A DNA stretch of 46,623 nt from Auriscalpium vulgare (taxonomy: Eukaryota > Basidiomycota > Agaricomycetes > Russulales > Auriscalpiaceae). The stretch is from NCBI GenBank assembly GCA_019915015.1, contig JAHBBC010000076.1, positions 1-46,623 of the forward strand, given 5' to 3'. The translations under genes and the position numbers were made by a program. Position 1 is the first letter of the stretch; each line of letters starts with the position of its first letter. A model generated the notes under the pieces. The model saw nothing but the letters and a program-made list of their open reading frames with translations. It had not been told where the DNA came from and did not search any database. This document shows positions 1 to 11,506 of this stretch, piece after piece.

Positions 1-502
1 CTCAGCGACCGCATCGCCGCCGGCATAGGCGCGCCGACGTCAAGCCCTACAGTAGGGTTGCGTGCGCAGCGGCCGGCATTGACTGGCCAACTCCTCCTGA
101 ACACTTTCCAGGTCTTTCGTGATTTTGTTATCCGAGTGCCACTAGGCTGCCTCGTGTCGCCCAAGGCCCTCGAGCGCGCGTTCCCTCGCTGGAAGACCCG
201 CGAACACGTTCCCGAGTGGAGTGCACGCCTGCACGACCCCGCTGCTCCTCGTCTTCCTACTGGTTCTCCGGATCTCTCCTGCCACATCGAGCTTGAGCCA
301 AACCAGAGGCCAGGCGTACTCGTAAGCGCGAGGCCACGCGATATCCACCGAGATCGTCTCCGCGTCTCTATAACTGTCTAGGCCAATTGGAGCTTCCCCA
401 CCCGCAAAGCGTATATAGCTGCACTTCCCCCACGTCGCCCGCCTTTCCACCCCTCCCGCTCTCAATTCCCCTGGATCATCGTCTCGGCGCCCATCTACAC
501 CC
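1..502. other. Left edge and VTA1 upstream region
   Basis: Open frames exist on both strands, but none resembles a family I know and they look like mutual shadows in GC-rich DNA. The end of a gene entering from the left cannot be excluded. The last 120 bases have promoter character for the VTA1 gene that follows. Confidence 0.4.
383..417 (+). promoter_or_regulatory. Putative VTA1 core promoter (CCAAT and TATA-like)
   Basis: A palindromic CCAATTGG lies at 383-390 and TATATA at 412-417, about 86 bases before the VTA1 start codon. Spacing and motifs fit a fungal core promoter. This is motif reading only. Confidence 0.35.
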
Positions 503-1983
503 ATGTCTTTCATCGGACTCCCACCCATCCCTGCGGATCTGAAGCCTCTCACGACCTTCCTACAACGCGCTGAAGAAACCAAGACCCAGGATCCCATCAT
601 TTCATATTGGTGTATGTGATCTAATATTCGACCTTCACTCATAGCTAAAGGGTTCATCAGGTGCTTATCACGCTGCCCAAGTCGGTATCACTCTCAAAGC
701 ACAGGGGCCGACCAATCGCGCGTTCCTTGGTGCCCTCCTCACCTCCCTGGAGAATATCCGCGCCGCACTGGGCCCTCAGGATGCCATCGACGTCGAATCA
801 GCCTCGTCGGCATACGTAGAGAACTATGCCCTGCGCGTCTTCACATCTGCGGACAATGAAGACCGCCGTGGCGCTGCCTCACGGATGACGGTAAAAAGTT
901 TGTCGCCGCCGCCGCGTTTCTGGAAGTCTTGAAGGTCTTCGAGGACAAGGCGCCATGGGAGATGGTGAGCACCTCGCGCTTGTATATCTGATCCCACGCT
1001 GATGCCTGCCGTGTGCCATTTTTCTCTCGATCTAACTCAATCGTGATTGGCACGATTTGCAGCACGAGGACAAAGTGCGTTATTCAAAGTGGCGAGCCGC
1101 CGATATCGCGAAGGCCATCCGGGAGGGCCGCAAACCGATGCCGCCTGCCGGCGCAGAGCCCGTGACCGCCTCCACAGACGATTTGCTCGCTGCCTCTGCT
1201 TCCAGCTCGTTCCCAGCCACTCCCTCGGTAACCACACCTCCAGCACCTTCGTCACCTCCATCACATCCACCTCGTCGCGTGCACATGAGTGACGAGCTCG
1301 AGGGCCGTGAGGACGAGGGCTTCTACGAGGCGCCGCCACACAAGACCACCACGCATCCGTCGCATACTCATATACCGCCCTCACCGCCGCGTGCGGGCTT
1401 GTCCACCGTCGGCGAAGAGGGTCCACGGTCTGCGCCCGTTCCAATCAAAAGCTCGCGACATGGGCGCCATGGCAGTGGTGGCAGTGGCAATGGCGCCCCG
1501 CCGCCCTCTCCCCCGTCCTCCGCTGGGTCAACTTCGTCAAGACATTCTCCAAAACATTCGCACAGAAATCGCACGACGTCGTTGAATAGTCCTCCGGTTT
1601 TGCCGCCGCCGGCGATTGTTCCTGCGTCCACCGGTCGGCGCAGTCGAACATCCTCGCTGCAGTCCACCACGCCTTCTATCCCGCCTCGCCCGCCGTCCCC
1701 GACGCACTTTGTGCCGCGCCAGTCGCCACCTAGCTCCCCGCCCTACATATCCGAACCTCCTCCCCCACCACATGTGCCGTTCATCGCAGCGCCGCCGCAA
1801 CTCGCTGCTTTGGCTGCGCCGATATCGCATGTGCCGATCCCGAACCCGGAGCCGCCGTTGACGCAACAAATGATTGCAAAGGCGCAGAAGCACTGTCGGT
1901 TTGCGATTTCGGCTTTGGATTACGAGGACGCGGAGCATGCGCGGAAAGAGCTGAGGGCAGCGCTTGAGATTCTAGGCGGATGA
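503..1983 (+). CDS. VTA1: Vta1-like ESCRT-III/Vps4 cofactor
   Basis: Exons 503-611, 661-964 and 1063-1983 give about 444 residues. The N-terminal part (to about residue 150) has the Vta1 pattern: proline-rich start, then ISYWC followed by AYHAAQ, a DNEDR stretch and a helical run ending in KVRYSKWRAADI. A long Pro/Ser-rich linker follows. The last 40 residues (AQKHCRFAISALDYEDA) form the C-terminal helical motif that in the family dimerises and binds Vps4. Vta1 stimulates Vps4, which recycles ESCRT-III at endosomes during multivesicular-body sorting. The two termini are diagnostic. Exon 2 has a frame break: after residues ending in SRMTV the run of five A at 892-896 needs a sixth to keep the conserved frame; with it, every exon phase fits. 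A downstream gene lies on the opposite strand. Confidence 0.88.
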
Positions 1984-2688
1984 GTAGGGATCGGATCACT
2001 GTGTCGCATCTCTTCTGTCCAATGTTTTGTTTTTGCTCATGCATGCCCTCATTCACCCTTCATCGACCTCATCTCTCTTCACAGTTCTGTTCCGTTGCCA
2101 TATGCATGCCCACTAGCAAGTTGATTATTTACGAGCAGGCCTCGTCCATGTCCGCCTTCTCTTTTTGTAGTCCACAATCTCTCGGCATGTACTTCGCGGA
2201 GGCAAAAGGAAATTAATGGTCTTTACTCCGTCGGAAATGAAGGGGATCCTGTTTGATATATTACCGCACAGGGCGGTCCACGACTCCCTAAGCCTTCTGT
2301 AAGGGCAGTCGGGCGCTCATCGTATGTACGTATGGGGCCGGCGTGTGCTTCGATCCGACACTCCAATACACGATCCAGCGAAGCCCTACATACATCGTGT
2401 GTGGAGATCTCGGGTATCCGATGGAGTCGAAGCTGGAGGCCTCATATTGCCGCGGTACGCGTATGGCATAGGCGTATCCGGAGGTTGGTGGCAATCTAGT
2501 TTGCCGAGTATCTTCGTCTCCCACATACGGCGGTTTGGGGGGCGGGGTGCTGGAGCACGGGCGCTGCAAAACCTAACGCAAGTGCCATGACGGTCAGATC
2601 ACCCTTTCAACACTCCGTGGGCATACTGTAAACGTACCCATTAGATCCTTTGGCATCGGCTGTGTATGTACACGTCGACAGACGAACG
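1984..2688. other. VTA1-hypothetical gene intergenic region
   Basis: This stretch lies between two converging genes and should hold both 3' ends. Short open frames on both strands at 2290-2590 show no recognisable motif. I see no RNA gene or repeat. Confidence 0.5.
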
Positions 2689-3800
2689 TCACGCCAAGGG
2701 CGGCGCAGGTGGCGCGCCGCCTTCGGGCTCCTCGACGATAGGCAGCGGCATCTGCAAGCTCAAAGGGCTGTCGAGGTATTGATCGGATGCGTCGCTGGCA
2801 AAGCGACGCATATCAGGGTGTCTCGCACGCGAGGCGTTGCGCGAGAGCGGAGTCGGCATGGTGGAGGCACCGGTGTTCGTCCGCGACGCCTGCTCAAAGT
2901 TGACAATGGGCGTATCAAGCGCGTGGAAGGTCGCGAGGGCCTGTGAGAGCTCGCCAAGCTACACGTCGTGTCAGCTCAGGGATGCATACAGCAGGTGGAC
3001 AGGTGCCCGACCTTGTCCATGATGGCCTCGATCTCCTCCTTGCGCCCCTCGAACCGCTTCTCCGACTGCTGGAACTGGCGCTCGCGCTCCTTGCGCTTGA
3101 GATCCTCTGCCTCCGCGTGCGCACTCTCGTCCACACGCCCGTCCATGACGTCCAGCCGCTCCCCGACGCCGCTGCGCACGCGCACGCGCGCGCCGCGCAC
3201 CGCCTGCTCGCCCACGCCAATGCCCTCCATCGTCACATGCATGCCCGCAATCGCGGCCTGCAGCTCGCGCACGCGCGCGAGGTGCGCCCACAGCTCCTCC
3301 TGCGCCGCGGCGGTGGTCGGCGCATTCTCCCGCGCAGGCGAGATGAGGCCCATCTGCGCGCCGGTGAAGGGGTCGTACAGCGGGGCGGTGGCGGGGCTGG
3401 CGCTGGGGGGTGCCGAGGGGGCGATGGAAGACGTGGGCAGGGTCTCGGTGCTGAGGGGCGCGGTCTGTGGGGCGGCGTCGATGCGCGCCGAGGGGTCGTA
3501 GCCTGGGTGGTGGTCGTGCAGCTCTGCGAGCACTGCATCGTGCGGGGTGCTCAGCGCCGCGGTAAATGCGCGCTTCCTTGGCTGCTCCGCTGTCGGGCTG
3601 GGGGGGCTCGGGGTCCGTGTCAGCTCGCGGTTGGGCAGCGACGCTGCGGGCGCTGAGGCCGCATTGGCCGACGGCTTTGGATCGGAGGAGCTCGCTGTGG
3701 GCGCTGTGCTGGGTGCGGGGTCTTTCTCCTTGTCGGAAGAGGCGGAGTGTTTCGAACGATTGAACCACGACAGCATTCTGGTCGCGTCGAGCAGCCGCAT
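2689..3800 (-). CDS. Hypothetical protein with a coiled-coil region
   Basis: Two exons, 3012-3800 and 2689-2958 (intron 2959-3011), give 352 residues with no frame problem. The N-terminal 150 residues are low complexity (Ser, Ala, Pro), starting MRLLDATRMLSWFNRSKHS; an in-frame second ATG nine codons in is an alternative start. A segment around residues 145-165 (PLYDPFTGAQMGLI) looks ordered. Residues about 165-290 are rich in Glu, Arg, Lys and Gln in heptad-like spacing, including RKERERQFQQSEKRFEGRKE, which suggests a coiled coil. No signal peptide or membrane span is seen. I do not recognise the family; a basidiomycete-specific scaffold or adaptor is possible. The opposite strand is also open for long stretches, but it lacks splice logic and is biased like a shadow. 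Confidence 0.65.
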
Positions 3801-3869
3801 GTTACAGTCAAAGGCTTTGGTTTGAGTAGGGGTCGATGCACGTGGCGCGCGCTCCGGCCGGCCCGTTGC

Positions 3870-3875
3870 TTTATA
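3870..3875 (-). promoter_or_regulatory. TATA-like box upstream of hypothetical gene
   Basis: TATAAA on the minus strand, about 70 bases before the start codon at 3800. It supports the chosen start. Confidence 0.35.
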
Positions 3876-3932
3876 CTTAGTTCCCTTTCTTCCTCCTCGT
3901 ATATACCCCGGGCCTGCGGGTGGTGGCAGGAC

Positions 3933-4011
3933 GTCCTCGTCTCTTACGCCCCGCTCGCAGGTAGGTTCACTATATTTTACCTAGTCCTCGTCTCTTACGC
4001 CCCGCTCGCAG
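3933..4011 (+). repeat. 28-bp direct repeat just before the gag-like remnant
   Basis: The 28-base word starting GTCCTCGTCTCTTACGCC occurs exactly at 3933-3960 and 3984-4011, 51 bases apart. It directly precedes the ATG of the gag-like remnant at 4035. It could be a piece of retroelement leader or LTR, or a simple local duplication. Confidence 0.7.
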
Positions 4012-4034
4012 TGCGATTTTCGTGCCCTCAGTGC

Positions 4035-4645
4035 ATGAGCCCTAAGCGCACACGAGGCCCCGACGGACGCTTTCTACCTAAGAACACACCTGAGCCACTC
4101 GACCTTTCACTCATCATGGCTCCCTCGAACGACACTTCCGGCTCTGGCTCGTCCTCCGGCGCGCAACAACCCGTCACACCCCCAGTCAATACCCCGGCGC
4201 TGCAGGCGCCCGCGGTCCCGCCGCCCGATAACGGCACTCAGACGCCCGCGCCCCGCGGCCGTCGTGCCGTCGCCCGACCCCATGATGGCCGCGCTCGCCG
4301 CTCAGCTCCAGCGCATCTTCGCCCCCATGCTCCTACAACATCAGGCCGACGTTGAGGAGTCGGTCCAGCGCGTTCTCGGCGAGCAGCAGGCTGAGCTGCA
4401 AAGCATCCGCGCCACTCTCGCAGTGACGCCGGCACCCGCGGCAGCGGCACAGCCACTCGCCGCCCCCACATTCGCCGCACTGCCGACCACGCCGGCGGCA
4501 GTCCCGATCCAGCACGCGCAACCCGTTCCGTCCTACGCCCCGCCCCTCACACAGAACCCCGCCGCCGGTGCGTCCTTCTCTTTTTATCAGGACTACCCTT
4601 GGATCGGGGCGGCAGTCATCGCATCCATCTTCGCCCACGAGTTCC
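4035..4645 (+). pseudogene. Retroelement gag-like N-terminal fragment
   Basis: The frame from ATG 4035 begins MSPKRTRGPDGRFLP, a basic start typical of gag-like proteins of fungal retroelements, then a Ser/Pro/Thr-rich stretch. Around 4258-4265 the reading must move by one base to continue as PSPDPMMAALAAQLQRIF, then a helical Gln/Glu-rich segment, an Ala/Pro linker and SFYQDYPWIGAAVIASIF. Coding is cut at 4646 by the terminal inverted repeat of a DNA transposon. No protease, reverse transcriptase, integrase or nucleocapsid zinc knuckle is present in the window, and the rest of gag does not resume beyond the transposon at 11507. The family assignment rests on composition and layout, so it is moderate. 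Confidence 0.5.
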
Positions 4646-4677
4646 AGGACCCCCGTAACTCACGCCAGGGGTATGAT
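4646..4677 (+). repeat. Left terminal inverted repeat of the transposon
   Basis: 32 bases beginning AGGACCCCCGTAACTCA and ending GGTATGAT. Matches the reverse complement of 11475-11506 at 31 of 32 positions. Confidence 0.85.
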
Positions 4678-5003
4678 TTTCGCACGGTAGCTAGACGGCG
4701 CTTTGCGCCGGAAGCTCTGAGGGGTCTGAGGTAGCTGGGGGCTAGAATTTGGGGCAAAAGTATGATCCTGATGGTGGTAGTTAGGGGCGCGGTGAACCGA
4801 TGTCTGATCACAGAGGTAGTTGGACTAAGTACTGGCGGCAGAAGATTTTGACCCCATAATTACCGGTATAATTCGTACAAGTTGAGACATTAGGTAGAAA
4901 TTTACGTGGCCTGCTGCGTACGACATTCTACGACAACGCCTCGGACCGAACCTGCTTCTTCTGTGCAGCGCATCACCCTCGCAGCCATCCCGGCATCGTG
5001 CCA

Positions 5004-8000
5004 ATGGATGAGTCCATCACAATCTACAACGACGATGAAATACCTATGTTCCGTCCCGAATTATGGATCTCGCAAGGCAAAAGCTATCCCCAGAACCCAC
5101 CGCCGGAGCTGCTGGCCTACATCGAGCAGCTCCTCAGGATTCCCAACGCTCCCGAGACTTCTTTGCTCCCCAGCGGCACCGAGGATGTTCATTCCTTCGT
5201 ATCTACACCACTCCCTCGTCGCGATCAGCAGCTCATACACCCCTCAACCAAAGCTGTTTTTAGCCATGACGTGGCAGTCTTCCCCATAACCACACTTACA
5301 AAATCACGAAGCCTTCCTACGGATGCCTTCGTGGACAAGCTTGCTGCACTCGCACCGCAGGCCATCCTGGATGGCGCACAATCAATCATGGACCCACGAT
5401 ATGCAAGTGGTGCATCCCCGCTGTGGATGATCACTTACTGGCAACGGATGCGTACGGTCCTCCTGGCACAGGAGACGTGGACGGCGAGCGTGCGGTGGCT
5501 GCTACAAGTCGCTGACGGTTCTATGGAAAGCGAACGCACTGTTGCTCTTATCCACTCGCTTCCCTGGCGCCAGCAACTCATGATACCCGGTGCCGCCACA
5601 TTTACGACAACATCAGCCCTTGCTCCGCTGTTATCAGACGGCCTTCTCACCGACACCATCGTTGACATGATGCTCATGTGGTTGAGAAGCCGCGTTCGGA
5701 GCACGCCAGGAATTGCCAACAACTTCGAGATCGCCGGACACGAGTTCTGGAATGCAATTTCAAAGATCACAGTAATAGAAGACCTGTTCCCCGACTCACC
5801 TCGTTACCTCAAGAGAATTGAAGACGATCTGCGCACCCATAGGAAGGTACTCCTCTTCCCTGTTTTCCTCGCCAAATACAAGCATTTTGTTGTCGTGAAG
5901 ATCGACGGTCAAGCGGAAACAATATCCTATGGTGAGTACGTTACTATGTCGCCAATGGGAATGCAATCTTACCATTCCTGTGAAACAAGGCGACGGCCTT
6001 TACCATCAGGGACTGCGCCTGCCTAAAGACATCGAGAAGAAATTGCTCTGGTGGACGCGTGTCAAATTCGGCATTGAGTACAAGTGGGAGGGACAGTCGC
6101 TTACGACAGCGAGACAGACAGATCACGTATCGTGTGGCGTGATCGCCGTGAATGCGGTCGCACACGAAACACTGGGCTGGCAGCTTTGGGATGATTCAAG
6201 GCGCCACGTCGAACGGTTGGCGTGGTTCGAGAGGCTCGCTGCCGACCATATTCAATCGGTACGCTATATTTTGCTCATTAGCGACATGAGGACGACGATA
6301 CTCAGGTGCTCTGCGCAGGTATCAAGTCATCAGCGACGGTCTGATGCTGTGACAGGCGGCGCCGGACGCGATGAGCCTGTTGCGCATCATATCCCTCGCG
6401 GGATGGCCCACCTTCTAAATCCTCAAGCTTCCGAACCCGGCGAGTCGACCAGAGATGCTGAATGTCTACTTGAAGGATTCAGTCCAGAGGTGGAAGAAAA
6501 GCAGATGGGGCGACGCGGAGACATGGACGAAGGCAGCAAATACGATCCGTCAATTCCACCTCTGTCAATGCCACCTTCTCCTACATCATCATATTCAGTA
6601 CTTGCATCTGCTAGTGGCTATGACAGCGACTGCGACGACATACCTATGCCCGATACCACCGATACCAGCTGCGCATACGGCCGGTCGTTGCTCTCTCCAT
6701 CCACTGTCGACGATGATCTCCCACCAGTTCCGCGTGGTGGAATGCTGGACCAGGATGGGCCTGGCAGTATCACAGAATGGAGAAGCCATTTGGAAAATGG
6801 GACTTCTGATGCTGCGTCAATGTCGTCAAGAAGGGTGTCGTCGGTGGGAAGTGAGGCGGAGGATTGCGCATCCGATGGAAGTCGACTGTCAAGGGCATCT
6901 AAGAAGATCATCAGTTCCATTGGGACGACACTGAAGGCTGCGCGGGGCTTACTGAAAAGGCGGAGGAAAGGGAGCTCGAGCGCAGACGACAAGACGGCTG
7001 CGAGCGCGAGTGAAGCAACAAGCGCTCAATCTGACCACGACTCAGAGGCTCAGGCGCCTATCCATCCTGCAAAACGCACACGCACTGTCCCTGGGCCCAT
7101 TCATCCGTTCTTCGCGCCCAAGGGAAAGAATAAGGATGTCATTGCTACCGTGTCTGCAAGCACCGCAAGCGCTGATGTTGGGCCATCGTCTGGAGCAATC
7201 AGCACGCGCCTGGCCAATTCCTTCGTCAAACGCGGTAGGGACGACAACTCAAAGGCGTATACCAAATTCAAGGAGAAAATCCTTGCGCTTGACGACATGG
7301 CCGAGTTCTGTCTAGACGATGTTCGGAAGGTCCGATGCTCTCGATGCAACAAGTACATGCTTATGACTGGGGCGTATCACACCAAGGCATTCAAACAGCA
7401 CCAGAAAGTTTGCAAGGGCACAATGCGATCACATACACTGGGCCACATCTGGGCATCAACCTCATCGACGCAGGCCCCCGCTCCGAGAATGATAGATCGT
7501 CCTTGTTTCGGACTTCGCGCAGCAAAATACGCTCGTGTGCGTCAATATTTGGAGCGCACACCATACGGCGGGGCGGCGGGCCTTCCCTCGCCGATTTGGC
7601 GTTAGAGTTGTATTCGGCACCAGATTATCGTTCGTTGGATAAGGCCAGAAAGCAAGTAGTCGACACGGAGCAAGAGCATCGGTGGCAGTGGAAGAACTAT
7701 CGGTCGCCTCCCCTTCATGTCCTTGCGACAGATTGTCTTCGCACTGTAAGGGTGCCGGAAGAGTCAACTGAGGATGTTACTTGTGTCAACTGCCTCGCTC
7801 TGCTGCATGTCCACGTATTCCAGAATGCGACTCGCAAGCCAGTCCCCGAGCCTAAGAATCGCCGCTTCACCCCCAATCATGCTCAGAAAGACGACATACA
7901 GGCCCTCCATCGATATGCTCTTACTCATCCCGACCTTGCACCTCTTCTGGAGGCATACGAAGATGTCAGTAGCTTCAAGTTCATAGTATCCCCACGTTAC

Positions 8001-11000
8001 AGCTTCTGATCATTGTCTGCACAGAACCCTCATAGTGCATGCCTAGTCTTCGCAAGAGGCGTTATCGAGGGCAAGCATGGCAATTCCTTGTTTGTCGCCT
8101 TGATGAACGATCTCGTCAAGAAGAAAGATTTAGAAGAACGAGGTGTCCCTTTGAACGGCATGCGATATTCAGCCATGACATTGGAGTGGGCGCAAATTAT
8201 CCACGTCTTAAGCCCGCGAGCATATGAATCCATGATGAATGTGCTACCCGTACCCGCAGAACGGACACTCCAGTCAGTGTTTACAAGATTGCATTGATAC
8301 AATTGACTGATAAATGACCCGAAGGAAACGTCGTGCGCACGAAGTGCAGTTTCCCATCGGCATCACAGAGGCAACATTTGAATTTATCTACGAACGGCTG
8401 AAATCATTGGACTACCTTGTGGGTCCCGTTGGCCTCGCATGTGATGATACGAAGCTGCTAGAGTCTTTGAGGCCTCACTGGGACCCAATACGAAAGTGCT
8501 ACGTGCTTCTAGGGAGTCCTGGCGATCCCGTCGTCGTGAGCGACATCAACACACTCGATGCCCTCATCCGCACCAGGAAGATCGAGAAGGCTAAGAAGGT
8601 ATGAGTTCTACGAATACTTCGGAGGCATGCAGCTCACCGACACATGCCAGATACGCGTATGGACCCTCCAGATCCCTCTTCCCGGCGTTCCGACTATCGT
8701 CGTTGCGGCGCTCCCTATCTCAGAGTCAAACTCGGCGGAGCAACTGTTCGTCCACCTGGAATTAATATTGAATGGCCTTCTCTCCCGCAAGATCAACGTT
8801 GTATCCTACGCCGCAGACGGCACGGCTGTCGAGCGCTCCCTTCAACGTCTCCTGGTCGCTCACGCCGTTGCGTACATTGACTACACCCTCAGGCACCCTA
8901 TTCGCTCACATCGTGACATCAACCTCCACATTCCTCTCATCGGCGCAGGGCGACAGCCTGTCGCACTCATTCAAGATTCGAACCATGGGCGCAAGACGTA
9001 CCGGAACAACGCATTCTCAGGTGCCCGGATACTTACTTTGGGCAGCTATACGACGTCGTACAGCCACTTCCGCCTTGCAGCAATTGAAGCAACAGGGACA
9101 TTGTTTCGGAGGGATGTCGAGAAACTTGATCGACAAGACGACAATGCTGCGACCCGTCTCTTCTCCGGTCATACGCTAGCATGGTTCACCAACGAGCATC
9201 GTGAAATGGTCGGCTCGATTATCTACCTCTTTGTGTTTGGAGAGCTCGTGGATGCATACCAGAATCGATCGATCCCAATTATCGAACGTGTTCGCATGGT
9301 GCTGCGTGCGCACTTCTTCATGGAAATGTGGACCGACTTCATGGACATCGCGGGCTACCGAAAAGCTCAACACTTCATATCTCCCGAGGCACGCGACATC
9401 ACAAACTTCCTAGTCGTTGGTTTCCTTCAGTTGGTGATCATCTATCGGGACCACCTCGACGGCAGATACCCATTGCTGCCCTGGCTTCTATCAACCGAAG
9501 TCTGTGAGCATGTCTTCGGCATTTGTCGACAGCTTGTGAAGGACTTCACCTTGCAAGACTTCTATCATATGATTCCGAAGCTCTCAGTCCGCTTGCGCGA
9601 GCATCTCTTCCTTGCAAAGACATCTGAGGGCAAGGAAAGAGCGAATGGATACAATCATACCTATACCGACAATCGACATCTCGACCTCCATGCCCTCTCC
9701 ACATTCCCTTCTGATCACGACATTGAGCAAGCAACACAACAGGCCCATTCGGAGGCAGCGAATCTGTGGGACGCTCTCGTACTAGACCCGGATTTTCTGG
9801 ACAAATTGCAGAATCAAGCTCACCGTGTTCGCGCATTCCCATCGTTGTCGAGTTGGTATTCGCAGGAGGCTTGGGATGCAATCTATGGCCAGTCCGATTC
9901 CGAAGACGAGGGTCCTGAGATGGACGAAGACGAGCCCGAGATGCTCCAGATTGAAAATGGGTTGAAGAAGGCAGAGAATGCAGACGGAGTTGGTGCGGTC
10001 TTCGACCAGCAGTTGAACGATTTGACTTGCGCAGCAGCTGCCTTATGCGTCCAGAGCACTGTCGACATGTTCGTGTTTTGTCCTCCTCTCACCGCCGATA
10101 GATCTTACAGAGTCTAACCCTCACATTACTAGACTGCAATTGCCTGAAGACACAGCGGATGCAACACGCAAAGACGCTGCACATATAGGGAAGATCCTCG
10201 CCCAGTCGCTCCCTGCTGTGTCCGACCCCGACGAGCGCAGGACCTTCCAGGACACAGTGATCTCTGCTGAATTCGATCTCGAACAGCTCGCAGTCATCCG
10301 CCGGTCGCATCATACCAGACAGGCTGAGAAAGGTGTCCGAACAAAGGCCTTCAAGTCCTCGGAAGATCTACCACCTTCCTCTGATAACGGTCCACCCGCC
10401 CAGTCAACGCTCTCCGAGAAAAAACGCCTTCTGCAGTTGGTCAAGGATGTTCTCAAGCGTCAAGAAGAGCGCGGTGTTACAGAGCGCGGTGTTACCACGG
10501 GCGCGGGTCGGTCGATGCGCTGGCGGCAGCCAGCTGCGGGCGGTCGAGACGGAGCAATCAACGGCGAAGAAGCTGTTGCTCCTGCACCAGGGACGGCTGC
10601 AAACGCGGCTGAGGTCGCTGCAAATGCATCGTATCAGGTGCGTCTGCTAGTGTTGTATGAGTGCACATACATGGTATTGACGTCCGCCAGGCTGAACGGA
10701 GGCGAGCAGCGATCTTCGCAAAGCATCACGTCCCCAAGGTCGCACACTCGGCCAATGTCACGCCGCTCAAACACCTCTACGCTGCTCACACTGGCATGCC
10801 GCCTTCTTATGGCTTGGTTCTTGTTGATGAGGCAATCTGCCTTGCAGAAGGTGCGTCGTAATCTTCAACATGACTCGGCATGCGCTGATGGCTGGTTAGT
10901 CCTGACCATGTACGAGAAGTCGGCCGGTAAGAACGGCAAACATGGTTGGGCTTCGGACACGTCTCGCATCACCGCTCTTTCTTACATCGCTGTGAGACTG

Positions 11001-11267
11001 TTCAAGCCGGTCCGACACAACCAATTCTCCCTCGCCGATCCTAGCAAGATCCCTCGGTTCGCCTTCCTGAAACCGTCCTACTTCCTGTATGCCCTCGACC
11101 ATCCCCTCCAAACCTCGGGCTCAACACTAGCTTTGGTAAAATCTGATGGCGCGTGCTATGTCGCCCTCAAGCAGAACGTCGCGAATATCGCTCGTGCTAT
11201 CAAGGAGCTTAGTGGGAGGGTCAAGGCGGGTCTTGAACAGGCGGGTGACGATGAACCAGATGAATAG
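5004..11267 (+). CDS. Transposon protein: Ulp1-like protease, zinc finger, transposase
   Basis: Nine exons: 5004-5931, 5990-6258, 6319-7964, 8025-8272, 8325-8598, 8651-10068, 10133-10637, 10691-10850, 10900-11267. They give about 1938 residues with one break. Around residues 290-360 lies a C48 cysteine-protease pattern: His in KHFVVVKIDG, Asp in ISYGDGL and Cys in DHVSCGVIAVNAV. An acidic Ser-rich linker follows, then a Cys/His finger (VRCSRCNKYM ... HTKAFKQHQKVC) near residue 735. The transposase part contains CDDTKLL (about 1069), SYAADGT (about 1177) and STEVCEHVFG (about 1404), which could supply a D-D-E triad by inference. Between 7565 and 7590 one base must be added to pass from YLERTPYGG to LADLALELYS. 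The 60-base intron 6259-6318 is divisible by three and could be retained. The frame is open upstream to 4872, so a 5' exon may be missing. Confidence 0.75.
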
Positions 11268-11474
11268 GTCAGTTTGACAGGCCTCTGCGCATCCGTAGTA
11301 CATCCCCTCCTGCCTGCACGCAAAGCGGAGCTTTTTACAATAAACTACGATTTTTTTGAAGCTATGATCCTATCCGTGGTAGCTACGGACCCCAAACGGA
11401 GGTCTGAGGGGCGAATGGTAGCTGGAAGGGGTCGCGAGCCGCAAAAAAAAATGGTAGTTGACCCCGTTTGGCGG

Positions 11475-11506
11475 ATCATACCCCTGGCATGAGTTACGGG
11501 GGTCCT
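11475..11506 (-). repeat. Right terminal inverted repeat of the transposon
   Basis: Inverted partner of 4646-4677, ending ...GGGGGTCCT. It closes the element about 200 bases after the stop codon of the transposon gene. Confidence 0.85.

Larger units (their letters stand above)
4646..11506 (+). mobile_element. 6.9-kb DNA transposon with Ulp1-like protease and transposase
   Basis: The element is bounded by 32-bp inverted repeats (4646-4677 and 11475-11506, one mismatch) and holds a single large spliced gene. Both ends also carry several GGTAGCT or GGTAGTT words in the same orientation (left near 4686, 4730, 4776 and 4815; right near 11377, 11416 and 11453), which could be transposase-binding sites. 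A CGGCGC-TTT-GCGCCG hairpin lies at 4696-4710. Flanking bases show no obvious target-site duplication (left ...GAGTTCC, right TTGATCG...). The left side lies in a gag-like sequence that does not resume on the right, so the copy may be rearranged. I recognise the protein type from Agaricomycetes but cannot name the superfamily safely. Confidence 0.75.

Noticed and set aside
2943..3656. Long plus-strand frames opposite the hypothetical gene at 2689-3800
   Set aside because: They are mirror frames of GC-rich codons, repetitive in Arg, Ala and Leu. The minus strand has a phased intron, a TATA-like box and a sensible start.
6259..6318. Certain removal of the 60-base intron in the transposon gene
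   Set aside because: The stretch is open and divisible by three, so splicing cannot be decided from sequence; I kept it as an intron only because of good border signals.
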